This document shows positions 35,101 to 46,531 of a DNA stretch of 64,000 nt, in pieces (position 1 is the stretch's first letter; each line of letters begins with the position of its first letter). Both the position numbers and the translations under genes were made by a program. The stretch is from Geosiphon pyriformis. Its lineage: Eukaryota; Glomeromycota; Glomeromycetes; Archaeosporales; Geosiphonaceae. The stretch lies in assembly GCA_016748015.1 (NCBI GenBank), contig JAAOMT010000762.1, positions 248,001-312,000 of the forward strand, given 5' to 3'. The notes below the pieces were generated by a model. That model was not told the origin of the DNA. It saw only the letters and a list, made by a program, of their open reading frames with translations, and did not search any database.

Positions 35101-35855
35101 TGTTGCTTGTGTAGTATCTTGTTTCATTGTCTGATAAGCAAATAGTACTGATGGTATGAACAAATCCCATTCATCCTGGTTTTCTTGGCTGAGTTTGGCA
35201 ATTGCTTCACACAATGTTCTGTTGAATCTTTTGACTAATTTGTTGGTTTGTGGATGGTATGGTGATGATAGTGATCTCTTAATTCCGAATCTTTGGCTCA
35301 ATTTTGTTAATGTTTTGTTCACAAAATGAGTTCCTTGGTCTAATAATAATTCTTTTGAACATCCATGTCGACAGATTAAATCCTAATGAACAAATTTGGC
35401 AATGCATCTGCTCTTTGAATTGCTTTCATTTTTGGCCATTTAGTGAGATAGTCCATGGCTATTGCTATGTACCTGTTTCCTCCGCTGGTGATTGTTAATG
35501 ATCCAACTAGATCAATTTCAACACGATTGAATGGTTGTCCTACTTTGATTAGTCTTAACGGTTCACTGGGTTTCGTACCTTCTCTTCACTAACAAGCATT
35601 ACAATTTTGAACATATTGAATGATGTCTGGATACATTGATGGCCAATAGTATCTTTTTCTGGTTCTTTCTATGGTTGCTTCTTTGTGAAAATGTCCTGCT
35701 GTTGGATTTAAGTACATGTTGAATAATATTGTCTCTTTTTCTGGTTCTGTAACTACTCTGATTGGCTGATCTGGATTTTTTCTATTTTTCTGATAAAGTA
35801 TATTTTGGTGAGTGATAAAATATTTTGATTGTTGTTTGATACTCTTTCGTTTCAT
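34951..35855 (-). pseudogene. Outer element integrase (HHCC and core)
   Basis: Segment 35855-35589 holds the HHCC zinc domain (A-G-H-F-H-K-E-A-T, ending C-N-A-C). Segment 35322-34951 holds the end of the catalytic core. The conserved L-V-E-R-F-N motif reads L-V-K-R-F-N at 35232-35230, so the third catalytic acid of DDE is lost (GAA to AAA). The two segments are in different frames from each other and from RT, so at least two indels have occurred. Confidence 0.78.
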
Positions 35856-36199
35856 TTGAGATAAATTCTCCTTGAACTATTGAGTGTTTATATAATGTTG
35901 CAGTTGTTGATATTTTTGTATGTTCATCTTTTGTTACATTTTTTGTTGGTATTGTTCTGGTTTTGTTATATTTTTGTGTTAAAATATTCTTAGATTTGTT
36001 TCATTCATGACAAACCATCAGCATTTCTATTGTCTTTTCTTTTTTTGTAATGTATAGTATAATTGTATGATGCGAGTGCTATTTTCTATCTTGACTGTTT
36101 TTCATTTTCAAATTCTTGTTTTTGAAGTAATGTTAATCCCTTGTGATCTGTGTATACTTCAAATTTCTGGCTCAAGTATTTTTTCCATTTCATGACTGC

Positions 36200-37252
36200 T
36201 CAGTATATTGCTAAGTGTTCTTGTTCTGGTGTTCCATAGTTCTTTTTGGCTGGTGTTAAACCTCTGCTGGCATATGCTACTGGATGTTTTCTGCTGTCTG
36301 GTCCTTTCTGAAATAATACTGCTCCCAATGCTTGGCTGGATGCATCAGTGGTAATGATGAATAGTTTGCTGTAATCTGGATAAATCAGTACAGGAGCTTG
36401 AATGAGCTTTTTTTTCAAAATGTTAAAAGCTTTTTGTTGACTTTCTGTCCATTCATATTTGGTATTCTTGGTTTGCAGTTGGTTGAATGGCTGCACTATC
36501 TTGAAAAAGTTCTTGATAAAATGTCGATAGTAGCTGGCAAATCCCAAGAATGATTTCAGTTCTATTATATTGGTCAACACTGAAAAGTTCTTTACTATCT
36601 TTATTTTCTCTGAATCTGTTTTGATGCCATCTTTGCTGACTATGTGTCCCAAGAATTTTAGCTCTGTCTTGCCAAAGAAGCATTTTGTTGCATTTAACTT
36701 TAGCCCTGTTCTTCTTAGTCTTTTGAACACTTGTTGAAGATGATAAAGATGATCATCAAATGTTTTTGAGAATACGTTGGTATCATCCAAGTATACAACT
36801 ACTGATTTCCACAATAAGCCAGTATAGACAATTTCCATTAGCTGTTGGAAAGTGGCTGGTGCGTTGGTTAAACCAAATGGCATTACTTCAAATTCAAAAT
36901 TCCCTTCTCTCATGGTAAATGCCATCTTCTCTTTGTCGGCTGGATCCATGACTACTTGCCAGTAACCACTATCTAAGTCTAACATTGAGAACCATTTGTT
37001 TCTGCCAAAAGCATCAAATAATTCCTGTATCTGTGGAGTTGGATAGCTGTCTCCATGAGTTACACTATTGAGTTTTTTGTAGTCCACACAAAATCGGATC
37101 TTTCCATTTTTCTTATAGACAAGTACCACTGGTGATGACCATGGGCTCATTGATGGTTGAATTAGCCTATTGTCAAGTATTTGGTTTATCTCTTGACAAA
37201 TAATCTCGTGGCTGACTGGTGGCACTCTGTATGCTCTTTGTTTAATTGGCAT
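36200..37252 (-). pseudogene. Outer element RT and RNase H
   Basis: A 350-codon open segment, the longest intact Gypsy RT in the window. It begins M-P-I-K-Q-R-A-Y-R-V-P-P, has W-S-S-P-V-V-L-V, F-C-V-D-Y-K-K-L-N, F-S-M-L-D-L-D-S-G-Y-W-Q, M-P-F-G-L-T-N-A-P-A-T-F-Q and the active-site Y-L-D-D. It passes directly into RNase H with I-T-T-D-A-S-S-Q-A-L-G-A-V-L. Catalytic residues look intact. It ends at a stop after E-H-L-A-I-Y, and degenerate RNase H sequence continues to about 36000. Confidence 0.85.
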
Positions 37253-37276
37253 TGCATCTCCAGTCTTGATCTGATG

Positions 37277-38215
37277 CTAGATGATATTAGTTCGGCCAAA
37301 CTCATTTTCACTAGCAAAGATGTCATTGAACTGGTTGAGCAACATCTTGAGTTGCATACATTGGAGTGAATCTAAGTTTCCCATGTTCATTTGTTCCAAT
37401 TGTTCTGGTTGGAGCAAATAATATTTACTTCGTCCGTATATTGTTTGTGATGTGATATTGACATATCCACAAAGTTGTGAAAAGTCTGGAATAGGGTTTG
37501 GTGGTTGATCTTCTATTTTAGTGTTTAAGTATCCAATAATAGTTCCGGCTAGTATTTTTATGACATTTCCTGTATTGTTGTAGATGGGAATTTTGATGTG
37601 GCTGTAATTTTTGGCTGGTATGTGGAGATTGATGAGTCCAATTTCTTCTGATTTACAAAGACTGGCTTCTGCTTCAAAAATTTGTGCTTGGTCTTTTTTC
37701 TTCTTTTCTATTGCTAGCATGTACTGATTATATGGTAAAATAGAAATAGCTTGACCAGTTGAGATAATTTCTTCTTGGCCAACAATTTCTTCCTCCACCA
37801 TATTAACTATTACATCTATTCTACTCATTGATCCGAATCTTTGTATTCCTTTTGCTGTTATTCCTAATTCCCCCCTCTTTCCTACTGATATTAACTGAGC
37901 TACTCTAACCAGAGGCAGAAATATTGCCTGTGCTATCTTTTCGTTGGGCTCTATTATATAGGCTTTTTCTGAGTCATTTTGTAGCATAGTGATGATATTT
38001 CCTACATATCTCATGTCAATTATTCCTCCTTTTATATTAATCTCTCTTTTCGCTAAACTACTCCTAGATGCTAATTGAACTATTGTTGTTGCTAAAATTT
38101 CTAGTGCTATTTTCAGATCAATGCAGGTGTGTGAATGTGGTTCCAATTTGATGGCCTCTTTTTCTGAATATCTTAAATTAAACCCTGCATCAGTATCATG
38201 TACACATTCTGGCAT
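37277..38215 (-). pseudogene. Outer element dUTPase and protease-RT linker
   Basis: A 312-codon segment in the Gag-Pol frame. All five dUTPase motifs are traceable: A-G-F-N-L (motif 1, Asp to Asn), S-R-S-S-L-A (2), G-G-I-I-D-M-R-Y (3), P-N-E-K-I-A-Q-A-I (4) and G-I-Q-R-F-G-S (5). dUTPase hydrolyses dUTP and limits uracil in cDNA. About 120 residues of beta-rich linker follow, then N-E-F-G-R just before RT. The motif 1 and motif 5 changes suggest loss of activity. Confidence 0.82.
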
Positions 38216-38399
38216 AATACCTTCCCCATTGTCACTATATCATTTCAACTCTTGTTTCTTGAAGAGATCTGGTAGTGCAATGTATTGTTCATAGTTTAAA
38301 TCAGAGTTTGAATCTGAGTTTGAATTGTCTTTGTTGTCATTGCCATTTTAAATGGAGCTAGAACTGGTGTTTTTGTCATCGTTGTTGGAGTTTAGATCA

Positions 38400-39017
38400 C
38401 GATTGATCAGCGATTCTGATTCCAATGCACAGCTGCTAATTGGTTCTTCTTCTTCAGAGATTGTGTAGATTATGCATGATGGTAGATTATAAATGAGGTC
38501 ACAATCATCATAATATTCAAAGTCACTGGGAATTAAACAATGGCAACACAGTCTTGTATTTAACTGTGTTAGTCATTGTTTTTGCTCTTCTCTAGTAGGT
38601 GCCAAGTTTTGGTAGTGTTCATGGAACTCTTCTGGTTCCAGAAAATTTATAACTGGCTCTGCGTTTCAGTCAAGCTTGATGGGTTCTGGTGGGTTGTTTT
38701 TAATTGTCCTGATTTCTTCTGGCAATGCGTCTTCAATTTTGGTGCTTGCCATCTGCCATAATTCATCATTGTTGTGTAGACAACTGTCCAATCACTGTAC
38801 AGCTCTTCTCCAGACGGCTTCTATGGGTGTTTCTTTCTTGATCCAGTCACTGATAAGGATTGTGTATTGGCAGAACATGTCGCACATTCCTCCTCTCTCT
38901 GGAATGTCGTTCCACATTTCTTTGTCAAAGAGAGTTTCTCCACAGGCTATACATGGTGTATTATCCCATTTTCTCACTTGTTTTGGTCTTCCAAAACGTT
39001 TGACACGGCATGCATGG
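38400..39017 (-). pseudogene. Outer Cys-rich domain, 3' part and acidic linker
   Basis: This is the continuation of the domain interrupted by the inner element: C-I-A-C-G-E-T-L, M-W-N-D-I-P-E-R-G-G-M-C-D-M-F-C-Q-Y, then a conserved I-K-N-N-P-P-E-P-I and an acidic Ser/Asp-rich linker before dUTPase. Adding back the right-hand part (49226 onward) restores one frame only if the inner element plus 4 bp is removed. Confidence 0.75.
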
Positions 39018-39867
39018 TGTTACAGGGGATTATTTCTGCTGTTGAAGTAAATAATAACCCATAACTTGGTGTTTGTGAAACTACTTCTGTTGATGAGGTT
39101 CTGCAAGCGTTGTATCTGAAAGTTTTGATGGAGTTCTTTGTATAATAGACAGAGATTCAATAGTTGTTTTATCCATAGCTTCCCAGACTCACAAGTCTGT
39201 CAATTCTTTTCTTGGCTTGGTGGCCGGCAATCTTCTGGTAAGTAATTCGTATTTTCTGTATGTGTCCTACCCTCTTGCAGGGGTCTTTTACCAGGCAATC
39301 TTTAATGTCAATAATCAGTGCTTTTCAATTAATGGGTTAGTGCACAATAATAAATCAAAATAAAATAAAAAAAAATAAGAGAAAAATAAAGAAAGAAAAA
39401 AAATAAGCCAAGGCAATTTGCAGATTAGTATTCTATCAATAGTCATGATTAAAAGCTATTGTTCCAGTGTGATTAAGTATCACTTATTATCAACATGAAG
39501 TGTTGATAGTGGAGAGTGGATTGAGATATGGAATGATTATTTATTTGATGATTTTTGTTTCTAGGCTAAGGATTCTGTGGTATCAATTCTGTTTTTTCTG
39601 TTTCTAACACTACCACTATATATACATAATTAAGATTCCTCAATTCCTCGATTTTTCATGACAGGAATCCTGGAATTTCTGGAATTCTGTGATTCTTTTG
39701 AGAGGAATTCTGGAATTCTGGAATCCTGTAATTCCTTGTTGGGGAATCCTGAAATTCCTAGAATCTTGCAATTCCTGAAAGGAATCCTGGAATTCCACAT
39801 TTACTACACTTACTTCTGATTGGCTAATAATTATGCTAATATATTTCCTATATTTCTATAAGTAACA
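39018..39867 (-). repeat. Inner element 3' LTR
   Basis: 850 bp, TGTTACA...GTAACA, exactly the length of its partner at 48372-49221. By eye the two differ at several percent of positions, nearly all C/T or A/G transitions and no indels. It contains the GGAATTCC-like array at 39663-39797. Confidence 0.92.
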
Positions 39868-39884
39868 TTATTCCCTCCTTTTAA
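39868..39884 (-). other. Polypurine tract, inner element
   Basis: On the minus strand TAAAAGGAGGGAATAA abuts the 3' LTR and overlaps the Gag-Pol stop codon (TAA at 39881-39883). It is the expected plus-strand cDNA primer. The outer copy is at 33855-33871. Confidence 0.8.
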
Positions 39885-40930
39885 TATTGAGCTCCATCGA
39901 AATCCAACTCATGTAATTCCCCCTCTTGAAGTATTTCCTGGATTTTGTTTTCGAGAATTACTTGTGTTATTTGGGTCTGTACTTCTTCAAATTGAGCATT
40001 GGTAATTTTTCTCAATTGATTACTGGTGACCATATCCATTGCTTTGTTGAGCAATATTTCTGGTTTATCCTGAAATGCTGTGTGTATTCGGTATATGGCT
40101 CGGGCTTGTGTGGATAAGTTGTTTTTTCTCACAAAATGTTCTAATTGTTGTAGTATTCTTTTGTCAAATAATCGCTTTGTTTTATTCGTATATAGATTCT
40201 GGATATTTATGTGTTGTCCCAAGTAAAAATAACAATAGTTTCTTGGAAATTGTTGTATCCACCAATTCCAAGTTTCTTTAGTCAACTCTTGATATAGTGA
40301 CTCTTTTGTCAATTCTTTTATTGCTAATTTTACTTTTACCATGATTTTGTTCACCATATTTTCAGTTTTTTTTGGTGTTCTGAATTGTAATGTCTTTTTA
40401 GTATCTTGATATCAAATGGTTTGTTGGTAAATTGTAATCTTCATTTCCTGGTGTTGGATTAATTAAAAGAGTTGTTGTGCTAGTGTGTGAATGTTGTCTG
40501 TAATTTCCATTTTTCTGATATTTCCTGTCATGTCTATCATGTCTTTATATATTCTTTTGATTGATCAATTTAACATGTTGTTGTTAATAATAACTATTGG
40601 TTCCAGATCTCATGGAATCTCATCTGGTCGGACTAGCATTCTCTGTACTCTTAATTGTGGAATATTACTGGTAGATGGTAGTGTGATGTCGCGATATGAC
40701 TTCAGTTGATCTTTATGTACTGCTTTGGTTAAAATTTTGTTATCCAATCTTAATTTGTAAGCTTCATTTCCTAGAATTTCTTCTATGTAAAATGGTCCAT
40801 TCCATTTGGGGTCAAATTTTCCATTCTATTGTTTTTCTGCTTTGGTACAATGTAGTAATACTTTGTCTCCAATCTTGAATTTAACTGGTTTGTCTGGTAG
40901 TTGATTATTGTGTCTTTCTTTTTGTTTTTC
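39881..40930 (-). pseudogene. Inner integrase C-terminal extension
   Basis: The last 158 codons (40357-39881) are open: a basic start (I-M-V-K-V-K-L-A-I-K-E-L), W-N-W-W-I-Q-Q-F-P-R, then a helical Gln/Leu-rich part and an acidic end. Upstream to 40930 the same frame is interrupted by stops. Conservation with the outer copy shows it is part of the element. It follows the integrase core, but no known domain is recognised. Confidence 0.65.
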
Positions 40931-40939
40931 TTGTGACTT

Positions 40940-41947
40940 TTAAATATTATCAGCTGTTCTTCTTCGTTTGTTTTCCAATGTTTCTATTAAGTCATATGTT
41001 TTTCTCAGCAATGTTTCTTGAAAATTTTCTTCTGTTATTGGTTCAGCTGGATATGTATTAATTTCACTTTCTACTGGTAACATTGCTGTTTTCCCATATA
41101 CTAATTCAAATGGTGTTGCTTGTGTAGTATCTTGTTTCATTGTTCGATAAGCAAATAGTACTGATAGTATGAACAAATCCCAATCATTCTGGTTTTTTTG
41201 GCTGAGCTTAGCTATTGCTTCACACAGTGTTCTATTGAATCTTTCTACTAATCCGTTGGTTTGTGGATGATATGGTGATAATAATGGTCTCTTGATTTCG
41301 AATCTTTGGCTCAATTCTGTTAATGTTTTGTTCACAAAATGAGTTCTTTGGTCTGATAATAATTCTTTTGGACATCCATGTCGACAAATCAAATCCTGAT
41401 GAACAAATTCAACAATGGATTCTGCATCCACTCTTTGAATTGCTTTTGCCTCTGGCCATTTAGTAAGATAGTCCATAACTACTGCTATGTATCTGTTTTC
41501 TCTGCTGGTAATTATTAATGGTTCGACTAAATCAATTCCAATACGGTTAAATGGTTGTCCCACTTTGATTGGTCTTAATGGTTTACTGGATCTTGTTCCT
41601 TCTTTTCGCTAACAAGCATTACAATTTTGAACATATTGAATGATGTCTGGGTACATTGATGACCAATAGTATCTCTTTCTGGTTCTTTTCATGGTTGCTT
41701 CTTTGTGAAAATGTCCTGCTGTTGGATTTGAGTGCATGTTGAATAATATTGTCTCTTTTTCTGGCTCTGTAATTACTCTGGTTGGTTGATCTGGATCCCT
41801 TTTATTTTTCTGATAAAGTATATTTTGGTGAGTGATAAAATATTTTGATTGTTGTTTGATACTCTTTCGTTCCATTTGAAATAAATTCTTCTTGAACTGT
41901 TGAGTGTTTATATAATGTTGCAATTGTTGATATTTTTGTATGTTCAT
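40940..41947 (-). pseudogene. Inner element integrase, DD35E core intact
   Basis: Segment 41947-41609 has the HHCC zinc domain (S-N-P-T-A-G-H-F-H-K, ending C-N-A-C). Segment 41563-40940 has the core: Asp in G-I-D-L-V-E (41533-41531), Asp in L-L-S-D-Q-R-T (41353-41351) and Glu in L-V-E-R-F-N (41245-41243), with 35 residues between the last two. The integrase would insert cDNA, consistent with the 4-bp duplications seen. The two segments are in frame, separated by one stop near 41606. Confidence 0.85.
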
Positions 41948-42010
41948 CTTTTGTTGTATTTTTCTGTTGGTATTGTTCTGGTTTTGTTATATTTTTGGGT
42001 TGAAATGTTC

Positions 42011-43273
42011 TTAGATTTGTCTCATTTGCGATAAACCATCCATATTTCCATTGTCTTTTCCTTTTTTATAATGTATAGTATACTTATATAATACAAGTGC
42101 CATTTTCCATCTTAACTGTCTTCTATCTCTAAATTCTTGTTTTTGAAGTGATGTTAATTCTTTGTGATCTGTGTACACCTCAAACTTTTGGCTCAAATAT
42201 TTTTTCCATTTCATGACTAATCAGTATATTGCTAAGTGTTCTTTTTCTGGTGTTCCATAGTTCTTTTTGGCTGGTGTTAAACCTCTGCTGGCATATGCCA
42301 CTGGATGTTCTCTGTTGTCTAGTCTTCTTTAAGATAGTACTGCTTCTAATACCTGGCCAGATGCATTCATAGTGATGATAAATGGTTTGCTGTAATCTGG
42401 ATAGATCAGTACTGGAGCTTGTATAAGCTTTCTTTTTAGAATATCAAAAGCTTTTTGTTGACTTTCGGTCCATTCATATTTTGTATCTTTGTTTTGCAGT
42501 TGGTTGAGTGGCTGTGCTATCTTGAAAAAGTTCTTAATAAAATGTTGATAGTAGCTGGTGAATCCCAAGAATGATTTCAGTTCTGTCATATTGGTCAGCA
42601 CTGGAAAGTTCTTTATTATCTCTATTTTCTCTGGATCTATTTTGATGCTGTTTTTGCTAACTATGTGTCCCAAGAATTTTAGTTCTGTCTTGTCAAAAAA
42701 GCACTTTGTTGCATTTAACTTTAGTCCTGCTCTTCTTAGTCTTTCGAACACTTGTTAAAAATGATAAAGATAATCATCAAATGTTTTTGAGAATACATTG
42801 GTGTCATCCAAGTATACAACTACTGATTTCCACAATAAGTCAGTATAAACAATTTCTATTAGCTGTTGGAAAGTTGCTGGGGCATTGGTTAAGCCAAATG
42901 GCATTACTTCAAATTCAAAATTCCCTTCTCTAGTAGTAAATGCTGTCTTCTCTTTGTCAGCTGAATTTATGGTTACTTGCCAGTAACTACTGTCCAAATC
43001 TAATGTTGAGAACCATTTGTTCTCACCAAAAGCATCGAATAATTCCTGTATTTGTAGAGTTGGATAACTGTCTCCACGAATTACACCATTGAGTTTTCTG
43101 TAGTCTACACAAAACCGGATTTTTCTATTCTTCTTACAGATGAGTACCACTGGTGATGACCATGGGCTCATTGATGGTTGAATTAGCCCATTGTCAATCA
43201 TTTTGTTTATCTCTTGATGAATGATTTTATGGCTGGCTGGTGGCACTCTGTATGCTCTTTGTTTGATTGGCAT
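42011..43273 (-). pseudogene. Inner element RT and RNase H
   Basis: Segments 43273-42755, 42751-42329 and 42214-42011 share the Gag-Pol frame. The RT active site Y-L-D-D is at 42814-42803. A TAA after Y-L-Y-H-F replaces a glutamine that the outer copy retains. The RNase H first acidic box reads I-T-M-N-A-S-G-Q, the catalytic Asp being Asn where the outer copy has T-T-D-A-S. The last segment has Y-T-D-H-K-E-L-T and N-G-N-M-D-G-L-S. Confidence 0.85.
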
Positions 43274-43450
43274 TGCATCTCCAGTCTTGATCTGATGCTG
43301 GATGATGTCAGTTCAGCCAAACTCATTTTTGCTGGCAAAGATGTCATTGAAATTGTTGAGTAACATCTTGAGCTGCATACATTGGAGTGGATCTAAATTT
43401 CTTATGTTCATTTGTTCCAATTGTTCTGGTTGGAGCAAATAACATTTATT

Positions 43451-44581
43451 TCATCCATAGATTGTTTGTGATGTGATGTTAACATATTGACAAAGTTGTG
43501 GAAAGTCTGGAATGGGATTTGGTGGTTGGTCTTCTATTTTTGTGGTTACATATCTGATGGTGGTTCCTTCTGGTATGTTGATGATATTACCAGTGTTGTT
43601 GTAGATGAGAATTTTTATGCTGCTATAGCTTTTGGCTGGTATGTGGAGATTGATCAACCCAATCTCTCCTGATTCACAAAGGTTTGCTTCAGCTTCAAAA
43701 ATTTGTCCTTGCTCCTTTTCTCTTCTTCCTATTGTTAGCATATACTGGCTATATGATAGAATAGAAATAGCTTGACTGGTTGAGATAATTTCTTCTTGGC
43801 CAACAATTTCTTCCTCTGCCATATTAACTGGTACATCTATTCTACCCGTTAATCCAAATCCCTGTATTCCTTTTGCTGTTATTCCTAATTCCTCTTTCTT
43901 TTCCACTGATACTAACTGAGCTACTCTAACCAGAGGCAGGAATATTGCCTGTGCTATCTTTTCATTGGGCTCTATTATGTAGGCTTTTTCTGAATCATTT
44001 TGTAGCATAGCAATGATATTTTCTACATATCCTGCATCAATTATTCCTCCTCTTATATTGATCCCTCTTTTTGCTAAACTACTCTTAGATGCTAATTGAA
44101 CCATTGTTGTTGCTGGAATTTCTAGTGCTATTTTCAGATCAATGCAGGTGCGTGAATGCAGTTCCAATTTGATGGCATCTTTTCCTGGATATTTCAGATC
44201 AAACCCTGCATCCATATCATGCACACGTTCTGGCATAATACTCTTCCTATTGTCACTATACCATTTCAACTCTTGTTTTTTGGAGAGATCTGGTAGTGCA
44301 ATGTATTGTTCATGGTTTAAATTGGAGTTTGAATCTGAGTTGGAATCATTTTTGTTGTCATTGTCATTTTGAACAGAGCTGGAACCAATGTTTTCATTGT
44401 CATCATCAGAGTTTGGATCGCAATTGATCAGTGATTCTGATTCTGATGTACAGCTGCTGATTTGTTCCTCTTCTTTAGAGATCAAATAGATCATGCGTGG
44501 TGGTGAATTGTAAAGGAGGTCACAATCGTCACAATATTCAAAGTTATTGGAAATTAAACAGTGACACAGTCTTGTATTCAA
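43451..44581 (-). pseudogene. Inner element dUTPase with acidic linker
   Basis: A 376-codon open segment in the Gag-Pol frame. Residues 40-90 are Ser/Asp/Asn-rich. The dUTPase covers about 115-250: A-G-F-D-L (125-129), S-K-S-S-L-A-K-R-G (165-173), G-G-I-I-D-A-G-Y (178-185), P-N-E-K-I-A-Q-A-I (205-213) and G-I-Q-G-F-G-L-T-G (239-247). The catalytic Asp of motif 3 is present, and only a Ser-to-Leu change in motif 5 is suspicious. The rest (250-376) is the beta-rich linker before RT. dUTPase-bearing Metaviridae have been reported from another fungus, Phanerochaete chrysosporium. Confidence 0.85.
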
Positions 44582-44699
44582 CTGTGCTAGCCATTGTTCT
44601 TACTCTTCTCTAGTGGGAGCCAAGTTTTGGTAATGTTCATGGAACTCTTTGGGTTCCAGAGAATTTATAGCTGGCTCTGTGTTCCAGTTAAGCTCGATG

Positions 44700-45505
44700 G
44701 GTTCTGGTGGGTTGTTTTTGATTTCTCTGATCTCTTCGGGTGTCACTCCTTCTATTTTGGTGATTGCCATTCTCCACAATTCATCGTTGTCATGTGGACA
44801 ACTGTCCAGTCACTGCACGGCTCTTTTTCAGGCCACTTCTATTGGGGTTCCTCTCCTTACCCAGTCGCTTATTAAAATTATGTATTAACACAATACGTCA
44901 CACGTTCCTCCACATCCTGAGATGTCATTTCACATCCCTTCATCTAGTAGGATCTTCCCACAAGTGAGACAAGATTGGTTATCCCATTTTCCTTGCCTCT
45001 TTGGTTGTCCAAAGCATTCGAGTAAGCATGGATGACAGTAAAACTTTGTTGCAGTATGGTATTCTTTATCGTCAGCACAGCATGCACCCATTGACAACAG
45101 TTTCTTGCCGCAATCAATGCATACCAGCCTTGGCCGTCGATAATTGAATTGTTGTAGAGTGTGATAGGTGTAGAAATTATAACTATTGGTCATTGGTGGC
45201 GTTCTTTCTTTCTTTTCTTTTTCTTTTCTCTTATTTTCGTTCCATTTCCGACTTGAGGCTTCTTCTTGTTCATTATCAGTCCAAGTCAGATCATTGGTTT
45301 CCCAGATAAGTTCCTCTTTTTGCTTTCTCTTGGGGTTGTCATCCCATGATAGTACTGGTGGTAGCTCATAATGGTTTTTGTTATTGGTCCCAGCATCAAT
45401 AGTGGTTTCACAGGTAGGTTCTTTTCCTTGCTTCTCTTTTCCATTGTTATTGTCATCCCAGGCGAGTATTGGCAGCAGCTCATTGTGGTTGGCATTGGCC
45501 CACAA
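44700..45505 (-). pseudogene. Inner Cys-rich zinc-binding domain
   Basis: Segment 45505-44930 starts with a charged Trp/Asp/Asn/Lys-rich low-complexity tract (repeated P-P-V-L-S-W-D-D-N type units). A cysteine-dense module follows: C-I-D-C-G-K, A-C-C, F-Y-C-H-P-C-L-L-E-C, C-L-T-C-G-K. The next codon for Trp (M-W-N-D in the outer copy) is TGA. The CX2C spacing suggests two or more structural zincs. I do not recognise the family. Its place between protease and dUTPase is unusual. Confidence 0.7.
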
Positions 45506-46520
45506 GACTTGGTACGCTTCTCAGATAGGTTTTTCTTTCTCCTTCTCCAATTTGATCAATAGTTTCTCTCTTGGAAGAGTCTTGAAATGGCCACATGTGG
45601 CCAGTATACATATGTGTTGGCCCTAATATGTTAACTGAAGTTCCTGGGTGTTCCAGTCTAATGTCGCGTTGACTTTGGATAGCCAGTTATTACCAATGAG
45701 AGCTTGGTATTGAGTGGCTTCCATCACTAGAACTTTAATGGGAGTCACAATACCATTGACTTTGAAAAGGAAGTCGTCGATTTTGCCAATTGGAGTTTTG
45801 GTTGTTTCATTGGCTGTGATGATTCTGGCGCTGGCAGCTCAATCAACTCAGTGACCTAATTGATTCATGAGTTGTTGTGTGATGATACTGCTTGCTAAAC
45901 CGCTATTGAGAATCAATTTGATGGATTGACCATCAATCTTAGCATCTGTGTACATTGCGGTAATGGGTTTTTCATCAAGAGCGGCTCCACTAAATAATAG
46001 TGTACTTGATGATTCTTCAATCTCGAATGGGAAGATGGTGGCTAGTGATTTGTCATTGGTGACTGTTGCTGGTAAGTGTTTGTTGTTTTTGGGTGGGTTC
46101 CTAATTGCTAGTTGAGGCGTTTTTTAGGGTAATCAGGAGACTTAAATAGTGTTGGGAAGTCAGGTTTTGGGTGGCATCTGTACCCAAATTCCGAGAACGG
46201 GGTCTTAAGCTCTGGTGAGAGAAGCTGGAGACTGGTTGATAAACAACCATTGCCGATCTCCAATTTTGAGCAATTCTGGGTCTCAGGTTTCCTGATGTTA
46301 TCATAGCTGAATTTTAGAGCAGTGTTTGAATTGATGGTTGAGATCAATAAATTATTTGGGGCTGCGGCTGATAAATTACTGAAGGCTGCTGTTGATATAT
46401 ACTGGTGGTTGATAGATTGGTTGCTGCATCATTGGCAGGTAAGTAGTTTGATATTGGTCTTGATCTTGATTTGGATAATGATTCAAAGTTTGGAACCGGC
46501 GATCGGGATTTCTGTATTGA
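45506..46520 (-). pseudogene. Inner element aspartic protease
   Basis: The frame is stop-interrupted but aligns with the outer protease. The active site reads L-I-L-N-S-G with Asn encoded at 45907-45905 in place of the catalytic Asp. The strand Y-Q-A-L-I-G-N-N-W-L-S lies near 45700. The N-terminal part is Gln/Pro/Tyr-rich. It would have processed Gag-Pol. Confidence 0.7.
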
Positions 46521-46531
46521 TTTCCCAATCA

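Noticed and set aside
44142-44888. Several plus-strand Ser/Leu/Phe-rich frames over the Gypsy elements
   Set aside because: They are reverse-strand shadows of Gag-Pol with no independent signal.
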